Source of the DNA: Actinacidiphila guanduensis | GTDB taxonomy: Bacteria > Actinomycetota > Actinomycetes > Streptomycetales > Streptomycetaceae | Length of the DNA stretch: 64,000 nucleotides | Assembly: GCF_900103985.1 (NCBI RefSeq) | Contig: NZ_FNIE01000001.1 | Coordinates: 696,466 to 760,465, forward strand | Direction: 5' to 3' | Part shown: piece after piece, positions 42,613-51,018 of the stretch | Position numbering within the stretch: the stretch's first letter is position 1 | Layout: each line of letters opens with the position of its first letter | The notes under the pieces: model-generated | What the model was told of the DNA's origin: nothing | Databases searched by the model: none | What the model saw: the letters and a program-made list of their open reading frames with translations, nothing else | Made by a program: the position numbers and the translations under genes

Positions 42613-43632
42613 TCAGGCCGAGTCGCGGACGACCAGCCGGCAGGGCACGGTGGTCACGCCCGGCGTCCCGCTGCCGTCGATGGCGTCCAGCAGGCGCAGC
42701 GCGGCGATGCGGCCGACCTCGTTGAGGTTCATGTCGACGGTCGTCAGCGGGGGCCGCGCGGCCAGCGCCATGATGTCCCAGTTGTCGTAGCCGACCACGG
42801 CGATGTCCTCGGGGACGCCCCGGCCCTCCTCGCGCAGCGTGTCGGCGACACCGCGCGCGATCTGGTCGTTCCCGCAGAAGAAGGCGTCGGTGTCCGGTGC
42901 GGCGCGCAGCACCGTGCGGGCCGCCCTCCTCCCCCACGCCTCGCTCCAGTCCCCGAAGTACACCTGCCCGCCGGACAGTTCGTACCCGGCCCGGCCCAGC
43001 AGGTCCTGGGTGAGCCCGGCCCGGCGTTCGGCCGCCGCGTGGTGGGCGGGGCCGGAGACGTGGGCGATGTGCCGCCGGCCGGAGGCGATCAGGTGCTCGA
43101 CGGCCAGGCGGGCCCCTCCCTCGTCGTCGGAGGCCACCGAGGTGTCGGCGGGGTCGGTCGAGGGGGACAGCGCGTACACGGTCGGGACGTCGCGCAGGCC
43201 CTGGAGCGGCGGCCGGGGGTCGGTGCGCCGGCCCGTGACGATGATGCCGTCCACCCGGCGGGCCAGGAGCGTCTCGACGTAGTGCCGTTCCCGGATGGCG
43301 TCGCCGCGGGTGTCGCACAGCAGGACGGAGATCCGTCCGGCGCCCAGCGCGTCTTCGGCCCCCAGGAGCACCGGGGTGCTGAACCGGCCGATGCCGTCCG
43401 TGGTGATGAGCCCGACCGTCCAGGTCCGGCCGCCGAGCAGCGAGCGGGCCTGCTCGTTGGGCTGGAACTCCAGGCGCTGTGCCGCCTGCAGGACGCGCTG
43501 GCGTGTCTCGGGGCGCATCCGGCCGCCGCCCCGCAGGGCCTTCGACGCCGTCCCCACACTCACGCCCGCCAGGACGGCCACATCGGCCAGCGTCACCCTC
43601 CCCGCCGACGGGCGCCGATCAGTCTCTGTCAC
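42613..43632 (-). CDS. LacI-family regulator divergent from GH127
   Basis: 339 aa. GTG at 43632 (VTETDRRP) preceded by AAAGGA; a TTG six codons upstream is less likely. HTH VTLADVAVLAGVSVGTASKALRGGG: recognition residues (V-G-T-A-S-K) differ from the other two LacI proteins in the window, so a different operator is expected. Effector domain: WTVGLITTDGIGRFSTPVLLGAEDAL, VDGIIVTGRRTDP, DAFFCGNDQIARGVADTL, IAVVGYDNWDIMALAARPPLTTVDMNL. Likely controls the GH127-ABC operon. Confidence 0.92.
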   Translation of the reverse strand: MTETDRRPSAGRVTLADVAVLAGVSVGTASKALRGGGRMRPETRQRVLQAAQRLEFQPNEQARSLLGGRTWTVGLITTDGIGRFSTPVLLGAEDALGAGRISVLLCDTRGDAIRERHYVETLLARRVDGIIVTGRRTDPRPPLQGLRDVPTVYALSPSTDPADTSVASDDEGGARLAVEHLIASGRRHIAHVSGPAHHAAAERRAGLTQDLLGRAGYELSGGQVYFGDWSEAWGRRAARTVLRAAPDTDAFFCGNDQIARGVADTLREEGRGVPEDIAVVGYDNWDIMALAARPPLTTVDMNLNEVGRIAALRLLDAIDGSGTPGVTTVPCRLVVRDSA

Positions 43633-43729
43633 GGGCAATCCTTTGCTCAATTTCCGGTCCCCCCATCCTGCCAGCGCCGGACCGGTATCCCAAGGGCCTC
43701 ATGGAGCGGGATTCACCGGTGCACGCGTC

Positions 43730-43794
43730 TTGACGTACCGGTGAGGCCGCTTCTAGGTTCTCGGTGAGAAAAACCGTTGCTCATTTTTTCTCAC
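43730..43794 (+). promoter_or_regulatory. GH127 promoter and A/T-rich dyad
   Basis: TTGACG (43730-43735), 18 bp, TAGGTT (43754-43759). Five bases on begins GTGAGAAAAA (43764-43773), repeated inverted and perfect at 43785-43794 (TTTTTCTCAC), 11-base spacer. The dyad sits at the expected transcription start and is strikingly A/T-rich for this DNA. Candidate operator of the LacI at 42613. Confidence 0.72.
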
Positions 43795-43903
43795 AGCGGC
43801 GTCGCCGTACGGGCAACGGCGCATCGTTCCTGGCTCCCCGCCGTCCGGCACCGCCGCTGCGGCAGCGAGTTCGCCCTTCGCCCCTCGCGACCCAGGGAGA
43901 TCC

Positions 43904-45850
43904 ATGTCCCACCGCACTTCGACTCCGCCGGAGGCCGCCGGTCCGGTCCGGCCCGGCCCCGGCGCCCGGACGGCGCTGCGCCCGACCGTCGCGGCCGAGA
44001 TCCTGGACGGCTTCTGGCACACCCGCCGCGAGGTCAACGCCCGCGTCGGCATCCCCCAGGGCCCGAGCCTGCTGGAGTCCGCCGGCAACCTCCACAACCT
44101 CCGCCTGGCCGCGGGTGCCGCCGAGGGTGTCTTCCAGGGGGACTACCCCTTCGTGGACTCCGACGTCTACAAATGGCTGGAGGCCGCCGCCTGGCACCTC
44201 GGCCGGACCGGACCGGCCGCGGACGACGTCCTGACCGGCGAGGTCGAGCGGATCACCGCGCTGGTGACGGCCGCTCAGGAACCGGACGGCTACCTCAACA
44301 CCTGGTTCCAGGTCGCCAAGGGCGGCCGCCGCTACGAGGACCTCCGCTGGGGCCACGAGCTGTACTGCGCCGGGCATCTGATGCAGGCCGGCATCGCCCT
44401 CCATCGCACGACGGGCCGCAAGGAACTGCTCGAAGCCGCCGTGCGGTTCGCCGACCACCTGACCGCGGTGTTCGGGCCGGACCGGCAGATCGACGGTTTC
44501 GACGGCCATCCGGAGGTCGAGACGGCGCTGGTGGAGCTCTACCGGGAGACCGGGGAGCGGCGCTACCTGGAGCTGGCGGGGTACTTCGTCGACCGCCACG
44601 GGCACGGGCTGCTCGGCGGGGAGGCGTACTGCCAGGACCGGGTGCCGCTGCGGCGGCAGGAGAACGTCGAGGGCCACGCGGTGCGGCAGCTCTACCTGCT
44701 GGCGGCGGCCGCGGACCTGGCAGCCGAGACCGGGGACGGCGAACTGCGCGCCGCCTGCGAGCGGTTGTGGTCGGCGATGGTGGCGAGCAAGACGCACATC
44801 ACCGGCGGGCTGGGGGCCCACCACGACGAGGAGGACTTCGGCGACCCCTTCGAGCTGCCCACCGAGCGGGCCTACTGCGAGACCTGCGCGGCGGTCGCGT
44901 CGGTCCACTTCAACTGGCGCATGGCGCTGCTGACCGGCGAGGCCCGCTACAGCGACCTGATCGAACGCACGTTGTTCAACGGGCTGCTGGCCGGGGTGTC
45001 CCTGGACGGCGAGAGCTGGCTCTACGTCAACCCGCTCCAGGTGCGCGACGGGCACACCGACACCGGCGGCGACCAGTCCGCCCGGCGCACCCGGTGGTTC
45101 CGCTGCGCCTGCTGCCCGCCCAATGTGATGCGGCTGCTGGCCGGACTCGAGCACTACATCGCCACCACCGACGACCGCGGCTTCCAGCTGCACCAGTACG
45201 CCGCCGGCCGCTACACCGGTGCGGTGGGCGCCGACCAGGTTGTTGTTAGCGTTCACACGGACTACCCGTGGAGCGGGGCCGTCCGGCTCGTCGTGGAGGA
45301 CGCCCCCGAGGAGCCCTGGACCCTCTCGCTGCGGATTCCGCAGTGGTGCGCCCGGCACCAGGTCTCCCTGGCCGGCGGCGGCCACCTCCCCGCCACCGTG
45401 GAGGACGGCTGGCTGCGGATCGAGCGCGCCTGGTCGCGCGGCGACGAGGTGGTCCTCGACCTCGGCATGGAGGCGCGCCTGACCGCGGCGGATGAGCGGG
45501 TCGACGCCGTACGCGGCTGCGTGGCCCTGGAGCGCGGGCCGCTCGTCTACTGCCTGGAGGCCGTCGACCACCCCGGCGGCGGCCTGGACGACGTGCTCAT
45601 CGACACCGGCCGGACACCGCGGGAGGAGTTCCGCCCCGACCTCCTCGGCGGCGTGGTCGCCCTCACGGCCGCCGGGTACCGCCGGCCGGCCGCGGAGGAG
45701 GGCTGGTGGCCCTACCGCACGTTCCGGAGCTCCGCCGGGGCCGGGCCCGCCCGCGAGCCGGGGAGCGCGCTGCCCCTGACCGCCGTCCCCTACTACTCCT
45801 GGGCCAACCGGACCGACGGAGCCATGCGGGTGTGGCTCCCCACCCGCTGA
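43904..45850 (+). CDS. GH127 beta-L-arabinofuranosidase, cytoplasmic
   Basis: 648 aa, no signal peptide. ATG at 43904 follows GGGAGA. HypBA1-type residues are present: YCETCA (E326, C328) and RCACCPPN (C403, C404) correspond to the zinc-binding Glu/Cys and nucleophile Cys pair; the acid/base Glu should lie in HHDEEDFGD (308-312). Other signatures: GFWHTRREVNARVGIPQG, LEAAAWHL, GYLNTWF, KTHITGGLGAHHDEED. Hydrolyses beta-linked arabinofuranose, so it should act on imported short oligosaccharides. It precedes a CUT1 importer on the same strand. The coding sequence contains an operator at 45242-45255. Confidence 0.95.
   Translation: MSHRTSTPPEAAGPVRPGPGARTALRPTVAAEILDGFWHTRREVNARVGIPQGPSLLESAGNLHNLRLAAGAAEGVFQGDYPFVDSDVYKWLEAAAWHLGRTGPAADDVLTGEVERITALVTAAQEPDGYLNTWFQVAKGGRRYEDLRWGHELYCAGHLMQAGIALHRTTGRKELLEAAVRFADHLTAVFGPDRQIDGFDGHPEVETALVELYRETGERRYLELAGYFVDRHGHGLLGGEAYCQDRVPLRRQENVEGHAVRQLYLLAAAADLAAETGDGELRAACERLWSAMVASKTHITGGLGAHHDEEDFGDPFELPTERAYCETCAAVASVHFNWRMALLTGEARYSDLIERTLFNGLLAGVSLDGESWLYVNPLQVRDGHTDTGGDQSARRTRWFRCACCPPNVMRLLAGLEHYIATTDDRGFQLHQYAAGRYTGAVGADQVVVSVHTDYPWSGAVRLVVEDAPEEPWTLSLRIPQWCARHQVSLAGGGHLPATVEDGWLRIERAWSRGDEVVLDLGMEARLTAADERVDAVRGCVALERGPLVYCLEAVDHPGGGLDDVLIDTGRTPREEFRPDLLGGVVALTAAGYRRPAAEEGWWPYRTFRSSAGAGPAREPGSALPLTAVPYYSWANRTDGAMRVWLPTR
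45242..45255. promoter_or_regulatory. Intragenic operator TGTTAGCGTTCACA inside GH127
   Basis: Identical over 14 bp to the araBDA promoter operator at 40483-40496. Codes for VVSVHT in frame. No -35/-10 pair accompanies it on either strand, so repression by roadblock or loop formation would be the mechanism. GTT and AGC codons here depart from the local GTC/GTG preference. Confidence 0.75.
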
Positions 45851-45920
45851 CCCGGCCCGGCCGGCCGGGCGGCAGCACCGCTCACGCACGCATCCACCCA
45901 CCGCACGAGCAAGGACCGTC

Positions 45921-47159
45921 ATGAGACACACACGCATCGCCATCGTCGCCGTTGCGGTCTGCACCGCGCTCGCGGGCGTCTCCGCCTGCGGCGGCTCGGG
46001 CGGCGGTTCCTCCGCCGCCTCGGGCACCTACACGTTCTGGGACCCCTACCCGCAGTTCGACGGCTCCTCCCCCTGGGCGAAGCTCGTGGCCGCGTGCGGC
46101 CGCCAGGCCGGTGTGACCGTGAAGCGGACCGCCTTCGACACCACCGACCTCGGCAACAAGGCGCTGCTCGCGGCCCAGCAGGGCAACCCGCCCGACATCA
46201 TGCTGGTGGACAACCCGGTGGTCTCGACCCTGGTCCAGGCCGGCGTCCTGAACAAGATGAGCGACGTGGACGTCTCCACCACCTCCATCGAGCCCAACAT
46301 CATCGGTGCCGGAACACTCGACGGCAGCGCGTACGGCGTCCCGATCGGCGCCAACACCCTTGCCCTCTACTACAACAAGAAGGTGCTCGACGCGGCGCAC
46401 GTCGACCCGTCCTCGATCACGGACTGGGCCTCGCTGACCGCCGCGCTGCAGAAGGTCAAGGCGTCCGGCGGCAAGGGGATCACCTTCTCGGCCATCAACA
46501 CCGAGGAGGGCAGCTTCCAGTTCCTGCCCTGGTTCTGGGGCGCCAAGGGCGACCTGACCAAGCTCGACGACGCCGGCGGGCAGGCCGCGCTGTCCCTGTG
46601 GAAGGGCTGGGTCGCCAAGGGCCTCGCGCCCAACGACGTCCTGTCCAACACCCAGACCACCAGCTGGCAGGAGTTCGCCACCGGCCGGTACGCCTTCGGC
46701 GAGAACGGCACCTGGCAGCTGGCCAACGCCCAGAAGGCCGGCTTCCCCTTCGGCGTCATCAGCATCCCCGCGGAGCACGGCGGCCAGGCGCCGGCGCCCA
46801 CCGGGGGCGAGTTCGTGACCGTGCCGGTGCAGAAGGACAGCTCCCGGTACCCGACGTCGGCGAAGATCGTGGACTGCCTGACCGACGACGGCAACCTGCT
46901 GTCGACGGACACCACGCTGTCCTACATCGCTCCCACGCTCGCCGTGCAGAACCAGCAGGTGGCCAAGAACCCCGCGCTCAAGCCCTGGGTGACCGCGGTG
47001 GGCTCGGCCCGCGGCCGCACCAGCAACGGTCTGGGCACGCGCTATCCGGTGATCTCCGAGCAGCTGTGGAACGCCGTGCAGGCCGCGCTCTCCGGGGGCA
47101 AGAGCCCGCAGGCCGCGCTGGCGGCGGCCCAGAAGGCCGCACAGGACCACAAGAGCTGA
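45921..47159 (+). CDS. Extracellular sugar-binding lipoprotein (CUT1)
   Basis: 412 aa. ATG at 45921 follows AAGGACC. Lipobox VSAC with C23, Gly/Ser linker, then a type 1 binding fold: YTFWDPYPQFDGSSPWAKLVAACGRQAG, LAAQQGNPPDIMLVDNPVVSTLVQAGVL, YGVPIGANTLALYYNKKVLDAA, GRYAFGENGTWQL. 70 bp after GH127 and followed by two permeases. The likely ligand is an arabino-oligosaccharide cut further by GH127. Confidence 0.92.
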   Translation: MRHTRIAIVAVAVCTALAGVSACGGSGGGSSAASGTYTFWDPYPQFDGSSPWAKLVAACGRQAGVTVKRTAFDTTDLGNKALLAAQQGNPPDIMLVDNPVVSTLVQAGVLNKMSDVDVSTTSIEPNIIGAGTLDGSAYGVPIGANTLALYYNKKVLDAAHVDPSSITDWASLTAALQKVKASGGKGITFSAINTEEGSFQFLPWFWGAKGDLTKLDDAGGQAALSLWKGWVAKGLAPNDVLSNTQTTSWQEFATGRYAFGENGTWQLANAQKAGFPFGVISIPAEHGGQAPAPTGGEFVTVPVQKDSSRYPTSAKIVDCLTDDGNLLSTDTTLSYIAPTLAVQNQQVAKNPALKPWVTAVGSARGRTSNGLGTRYPVISEQLWNAVQAALSGGKSPQAALAAAQKAAQDHKS

Positions 47160-47217
47160 CCCTCCCCCGCCCCGGCCCTGGACGGCGCCGGAGGCCGGGA
47201 CCGGAAGGGTCCACAGC

Positions 47218-47252
47218 CCGTCACGTCGCCGACCGTCCCGGCGGCGTGACGG
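47218..47252 (+). terminator. Intercistronic hairpin between binding protein and permease
   Basis: CCGTCACGTCGCCG (47218-47231) pairs with 47239-47252 over 14 bp including one G-U, 7-base loop. Such structures after a binding-protein gene commonly lower permease expression relative to the binding protein. Confidence 0.65.
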
Positions 47253-47364
47253 CCCGAACCGCCGCCGCGCATCCCGCACACCGGGGCCGCGGCGGCGCCC
47301 CGGGCGGTCCGTACGCAGGGCGCGCGGGCCACCGCAATACCAGCCCACCGACCGAGGAGCACGC

Positions 47365-48357
47365 ATGACCACCGCCCACGCCGACGGCCTGGAGCGGCCG
47401 CCGGCCGTCACGGGGGCGACCCGTCAGGAACCGCCCGCTCGCGGCGCGGTGCGGCCCGGCCGCCGCCGGGCCCGCAGCCGCGGGTCCCGCCAAGCCGCCG
47501 CCTGGGGCTTCCTGCTGCCCGTCGTGGCGTACCTCGGGGTGTTCTACGCCTACCCGCTCTACCGCAACGTCGACTTGTCGGTTCGCCACTACACCGTGCG
47601 GTCCTTCGTGCAGGGCGGCGCCCCCTTCTCCGGGTGGGCGAACTTCCGCCAGGTCGTGCACGATCCGGCCTTCGCCACGGCGATGCGCAACACGGTGGTC
47701 TTCACCCTGGTGTCCATCGTCTTCCAGTACGCCCTCGGACTCGCCCTCGCCGTCTTCTTCAACCACCGCTTCCGGCTGGCCCCGACGCTGCGGGCGCTGT
47801 TCCTGATCCCCTGGCTGCTGCCGCTCATCGTGTCGGCCTCCACCTGGTCGTGGATGCTCAACAGCGAGTCGGGAGTGGTGAACTACGCCTTCCATCTGGT
47901 GGGGATCGGCCGGGTGGACTGGCTGACGTCGCCCCACTGGGCCCTGGTCTCGGTGATCGTCGCGAACATCTGGATCGGCATCCCGTTCAACCTGGTGATC
48001 CTCTACAGCGGGCTGCAGAACATCCCCGCCGAGCTGTACGAGGCGGCCGCGCTGGACGGCGCGAACAGCTGGCAGCAGTTCCGGCGCATCACGTTCCCGC
48101 TGCTGCGGCCCGTCTCCGCGATCACGCTGCTGCTCGGTCTGATCTACACCCTCAAGGTCTTCGACCTCATCTGGATCATGACCAAGGGCGGCCCCGGCGA
48201 CTCCTCCACCACGCTCGCCACCTGGTCCTACCGGCTCGGGTTCGGCAACCTGCTGCCGGAGTTCGGGCCGGGCGCGGCCGTGGGGAACATTCTCATCCTC
48301 ATCGCCCTGGTCTTCGGCCTGTTCTACATCCGCGTGCAAAGGAGGCAGGCGGCATGA
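47365..48357 (+). CDS. CUT1 ABC transporter permease, MalF type
   Basis: 330 aa. ATG at 47365 after GAGGAG. Arg-rich cytoplasmic tail, then six membrane segments from AAAWGFLLPVVAYLGVFYAYPLY; EAA motif EAAALDGANSWQQFRRITFPLL; final segment AAVGNILILIALVFGLFYI. The stop overlaps the next start by 4 bp (ATGA). Confidence 0.94.
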   Translation: MTTAHADGLERPPAVTGATRQEPPARGAVRPGRRRARSRGSRQAAAWGFLLPVVAYLGVFYAYPLYRNVDLSVRHYTVRSFVQGGAPFSGWANFRQVVHDPAFATAMRNTVVFTLVSIVFQYALGLALAVFFNHRFRLAPTLRALFLIPWLLPLIVSASTWSWMLNSESGVVNYAFHLVGIGRVDWLTSPHWALVSVIVANIWIGIPFNLVILYSGLQNIPAELYEAAALDGANSWQQFRRITFPLLRPVSAITLLLGLIYTLKVFDLIWIMTKGGPGDSSTTLATWSYRLGFGNLLPEFGPGAAVGNILILIALVFGLFYIRVQRRQAA

Positions 48358-49178
48358 GCAAGCGCCCTTCCCGGTCCCGCCGCCACACGGTCATCGGCGT
48401 GGTCCTCACCGCGATCATGCTCTTCCCGGTGTACTGGATGGTCAACGTCTCCCTGACGCCTCAGGGCGACATGCGCAAGGACCCGCCGGACCTGCTCCCC
48501 CTCCACCCGGACGTCAGCGGCTACCGGGCGGTCCTGAACGACCAGTTGCCGTACCTGTGGGTGAGCCTCCTGGTCGGCCTCGGCACCGTGGCCCTCACCC
48601 TGGTCCTGGCCGCCCCGGCCGGGTACGCGCTCGCCAAACTGCGGCCGCGCGGCGGGGGCCTGGTCGGGCTGCTGCTGCTCATCGCCCAGATGATCCCGGG
48701 CATCGTCATGGCGATGGGCTTCTACGGGATCTTCCTCAACCTCGGCATCATGAACACCTGGTGGGGACTGGTGGTGGCCGACTCCACCATCGCCGTGCCG
48801 TTCGGCGTGATGATCTTCACGGCCTTCATGTCCGGCATCCCGGACGAGCTCACCGCCGCGGCCCGGATCGACGGGGCGGGCACCTGGCGCACCTTCGTCT
48901 CGGTGGTCCTGCCCGTCAGCCGCAACGCCACCGTCACCGTGGCCCTCTTCAGCTTCCTGTGGGCCTGGTCCGACTTCGTCTTCGCCAACACCCTGGACAG
49001 CGGCGGCTCGCTGAAGCCCATCACGCTCGGCATCTACAAGTACATCGGCAACAACAACCAGGAGTGGAACGCCATCATGGCCACCGCGGTCGTCGCGTCC
49101 GTCCCGGCCGCCGTCCTCCTCGTCCTCGCCCAGCGCTACGTGGCCGCGGGCGTCACGGCGGGAGCCGTCAAGGACTGA
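48354..49178 (+). CDS. CUT1 ABC transporter permease, MalG type
   Basis: 274 aa. ATG at 48354 follows AAAGGAGG. Six membrane segments starting VIGVVLTAIMLFPVYWMVNVSL; EAA motif AAARIDGAGTWRTFVSVVLPVS. No ATPase gene follows, implying a shared MsiK-like ATPase elsewhere (known for Streptomyces CUT1 importers). Confidence 0.94.
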   Translation: MSKRPSRSRRHTVIGVVLTAIMLFPVYWMVNVSLTPQGDMRKDPPDLLPLHPDVSGYRAVLNDQLPYLWVSLLVGLGTVALTLVLAAPAGYALAKLRPRGGGLVGLLLLIAQMIPGIVMAMGFYGIFLNLGIMNTWWGLVVADSTIAVPFGVMIFTAFMSGIPDELTAAARIDGAGTWRTFVSVVLPVSRNATVTVALFSFLWAWSDFVFANTLDSGGSLKPITLGIYKYIGNNNQEWNAIMATAVVASVPAAVLLVLAQRYVAAGVTAGAVKD

Positions 49179-49335
49179 CGGTCCGCGCGGCGGGCGGTAC
49201 GGCACCCCTCGGTTGCGGCCTCCGCCCCCGAACGTCCACCCGCCGCGGGGCGCGCGGTCCCGCGCCGAGCTGGGCCGGCGGATACGGGCTCGCCCGCCCG
49301 CGACGCGTGCACCCCGCGGCCGTGCACCGCTGCCG

Positions 49336-50193
49336 TCAGGCGGTGTCCGCGGCCGCGAACTGGTCGGCGACGCCGCGGGGTTCGCGGCCGAGCAGCTCGG
49401 CGAGGAGCGGGTCGACGCCGGCGAAGCGGCCCTGCCGGGCGGCCTGGAAGGTGGTGAGCATCATCCGCGCCATCGCTTCGGGTATCCCGCCGCCGGCCTT
49501 GTCCGCGACCCATGCCTCGTCGTCGAGTGTGACGCGCTCGACCTCGCGCCCGCCGGCCTTCGACGCCATGGCGGCGATGTCGTCGAAGGTGACGGCCTGG
49601 CGGGCGGTGAGCGTGACCGGGCCTTCGAAGGTCCGGTCGCCGGCCAGGATGACCGCGGCCGCCTCGGCGGCGTCCGCGCGGTCGGTCCAGGAGACGGGCC
49701 CGTCCGCCGGGGCCGCGATCGTGCCGGTCTGCTGCCATGGGCCCAGCAGCCAGGCCAGGCTGTGGGCGTAGAAGCCGTTGCGCAGCGCGGTCCAGGCGAC
49801 GCCGCAGTCGGCGAGGAGTTGCTCGGTGGCGGCGTGGTCGCGTGCCGGGGGGAAGGGGCTGTCGGCGCCGGCGCCCTGGTGGCTGGTGTAGAGGATGCGC
49901 CGGGCGCCCGTCTCGGCGGCGGCTTCGATGCCGGCCCGGTGCAGGGCGACCGCGTCGGCGTGCGGGTCGTTGGAGGAGACGAGCAGGACCTGCTCGGCGC
50001 CCTCGAAGGAGTGCCGCAGGGCGGCCGGGTCCTCGTAGGAGCCCTGGCGCACCCGCACACCGCGGTCGGCGAAGTGCCGCGCCTTGGCGGGGTCGCGGAC
50101 GCTGACGCCGATCCGGTCGGCGGGCAGGCGGGTGAGGAGGTGCTCGACGGTGGCCCCGTTCAGGGCGCCGGTCGCACCGGTGACGACGATCAT
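49336..50193 (-). CDS. NmrA-like NAD(P)-dependent reductase
   Basis: 285 aa. ATG at 50193. Atypical SDR: IVVTGATGALNGATVEHLL (Rossmann Gly motif), VRVRQGSYEDPAALRHSFEGAEQVLLVSS, RILYTSHQGA, ADAAEAAAVILAG, FDDIAAMASKAGG. Resembles NAD(P)H:quinone oxidoreductase 2 / azoreductase-like proteins. Downstream of a TetR gene on the same strand (49 bp gap), so probably its main target. Confidence 0.85.
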   Translation of the reverse strand: MIVVTGATGALNGATVEHLLTRLPADRIGVSVRDPAKARHFADRGVRVRQGSYEDPAALRHSFEGAEQVLLVSSNDPHADAVALHRAGIEAAAETGARRILYTSHQGAGADSPFPPARDHAATEQLLADCGVAWTALRNGFYAHSLAWLLGPWQQTGTIAAPADGPVSWTDRADAAEAAAVILAGDRTFEGPVTLTARQAVTFDDIAAMASKAGGREVERVTLDDEAWVADKAGGGIPEAMARMMLTTFQAARQGRFAGVDPLLAELLGREPRGVADQFAAADTA

Positions 50194-50242
50194 GGGTCTA
50201 CCTTTCGTTGCGTGGCACGCCCGCCGCTTGCGGACCGCCCTG

Positions 50243-50863
50243 TCAGTGGGCGCGCAGCAGCGGCAGGAGGATGTCGTCCACGAGGTGCTCGACGAAGGGC
50301 TCGTCGCACGGCTCGCCCGCGATGACGACGCGGTGGACGATCACCGCGGGAGCGACCTCGGCGAAGAGCTCTGCGGCCCGGGGGGTCAGCCGCTCGCCCT
50401 GCCGGACGGCGTTGCGCAGCGGCCCGTCGGTCATGGCCGCCTCGTCCCGGCGCAGGATGCGGCGCATCTCCTCCGCGAGCCGCGCGTCGCTGCGCATACC
50501 GGCGAACAGCGCGCCCAGCAGACCGATCTCCTGCTCGGCGATCTGCCGGGCCAGCCAGGTGACGAGTGCGAGGAGGTCTGCGCGCAGGTCGCACGCGGTG
50601 GCCTCGGGGGGCGTGGCGGGCGAGCGGTGGTCGACCGCGGCCGCGACCAGAGCGGCCTTGTCCCGGTAGCGGCGGTAGATCGTGGTCTTCGCCGCCCCCG
50701 ATCGGCTCGCCACCGCCTCGATGGACAGGTGCTCGTAGCCCACCTCGGTCAGCAGCGAGAGTGTTGCGTCAAGAATGGCCAGGTCACGGCCGGTGTCCCG
50801 CGGCCGCCCGGTCGCGGGTGGCCGGGCCCCGCCGCTCGGTGATGCATCCGTCGGGCGTGTCAT
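50243..50863 (-). CDS. TetR-family repressor
   Basis: 206 aa. ATG at 50863. HTH: LTEVGYEHLSIEAVASRSGAAKTTIYRRYRDKAALVAAAV. C-terminal domain LLALVTWLARQIAEQEIGLLGALFAGMRSD with the TetR_C shape of AcrR-like proteins. A 35-bp dyad adjoins its start. Likely autoregulated and controls the NmrA-like reductase. Confidence 0.92.
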   Translation of the reverse strand: MTRPTDASPSGGARPPATGRPRDTGRDLAILDATLSLLTEVGYEHLSIEAVASRSGAAKTTIYRRYRDKAALVAAAVDHRSPATPPEATACDLRADLLALVTWLARQIAEQEIGLLGALFAGMRSDARLAEEMRRILRRDEAAMTDGPLRNAVRQGERLTPRAAELFAEVAPAVIVHRVVIAGEPCDEPFVEHLVDDILLPLLRAH

Positions 50864-50870
50864 GCCCCCC

Positions 50871-50905
50871 TACTTTCGCTACGCTACCGTTGCGTATCGA
50901 AAGTA
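50871..50905. promoter_or_regulatory. 35-bp interrupted dyad, TetR operator
   Basis: TACTTTCGCTACGC (50871-50884) and GCGTATCGAAAGTA (50892-50905) match as reverse complements at 13 of 14 positions around spacer TACCGTT. It begins 8 bp upstream of the TetR start codon. Confidence 0.82.
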
Positions 50906-50976
50906 CCGCGGACAGGCCGGTCCCGGCAACTCGGGCGCCACTGCCGACGACACGCACGCCGTGGGCGGAAAGCGGG

Positions 50977-51018
50977 ATAAGAACATCCATTCCTTACGTA
51001 GTGTACGTTTGTTCTTAT
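50977..51018. promoter_or_regulatory. Nested dyads overlapping second TetR start
   Basis: ATAAGAACA (50977-50985) and TGTTCTTAT (51010-51018) are a perfect 9-bp inverted repeat whose right arm runs into the ATG at 51017. Inside lies ACGTA-GTG-TACGT (50996-51008). Candidate operator of the TetR at 51017. Confidence 0.78.

Noticed and set aside
49179..49335. Terminator between the CUT1 permease and the NmrA-like gene
   Set aside because: Only short imperfect GC stems (e.g. GCGGG/CCCGC) were found; not distinguishable from background.
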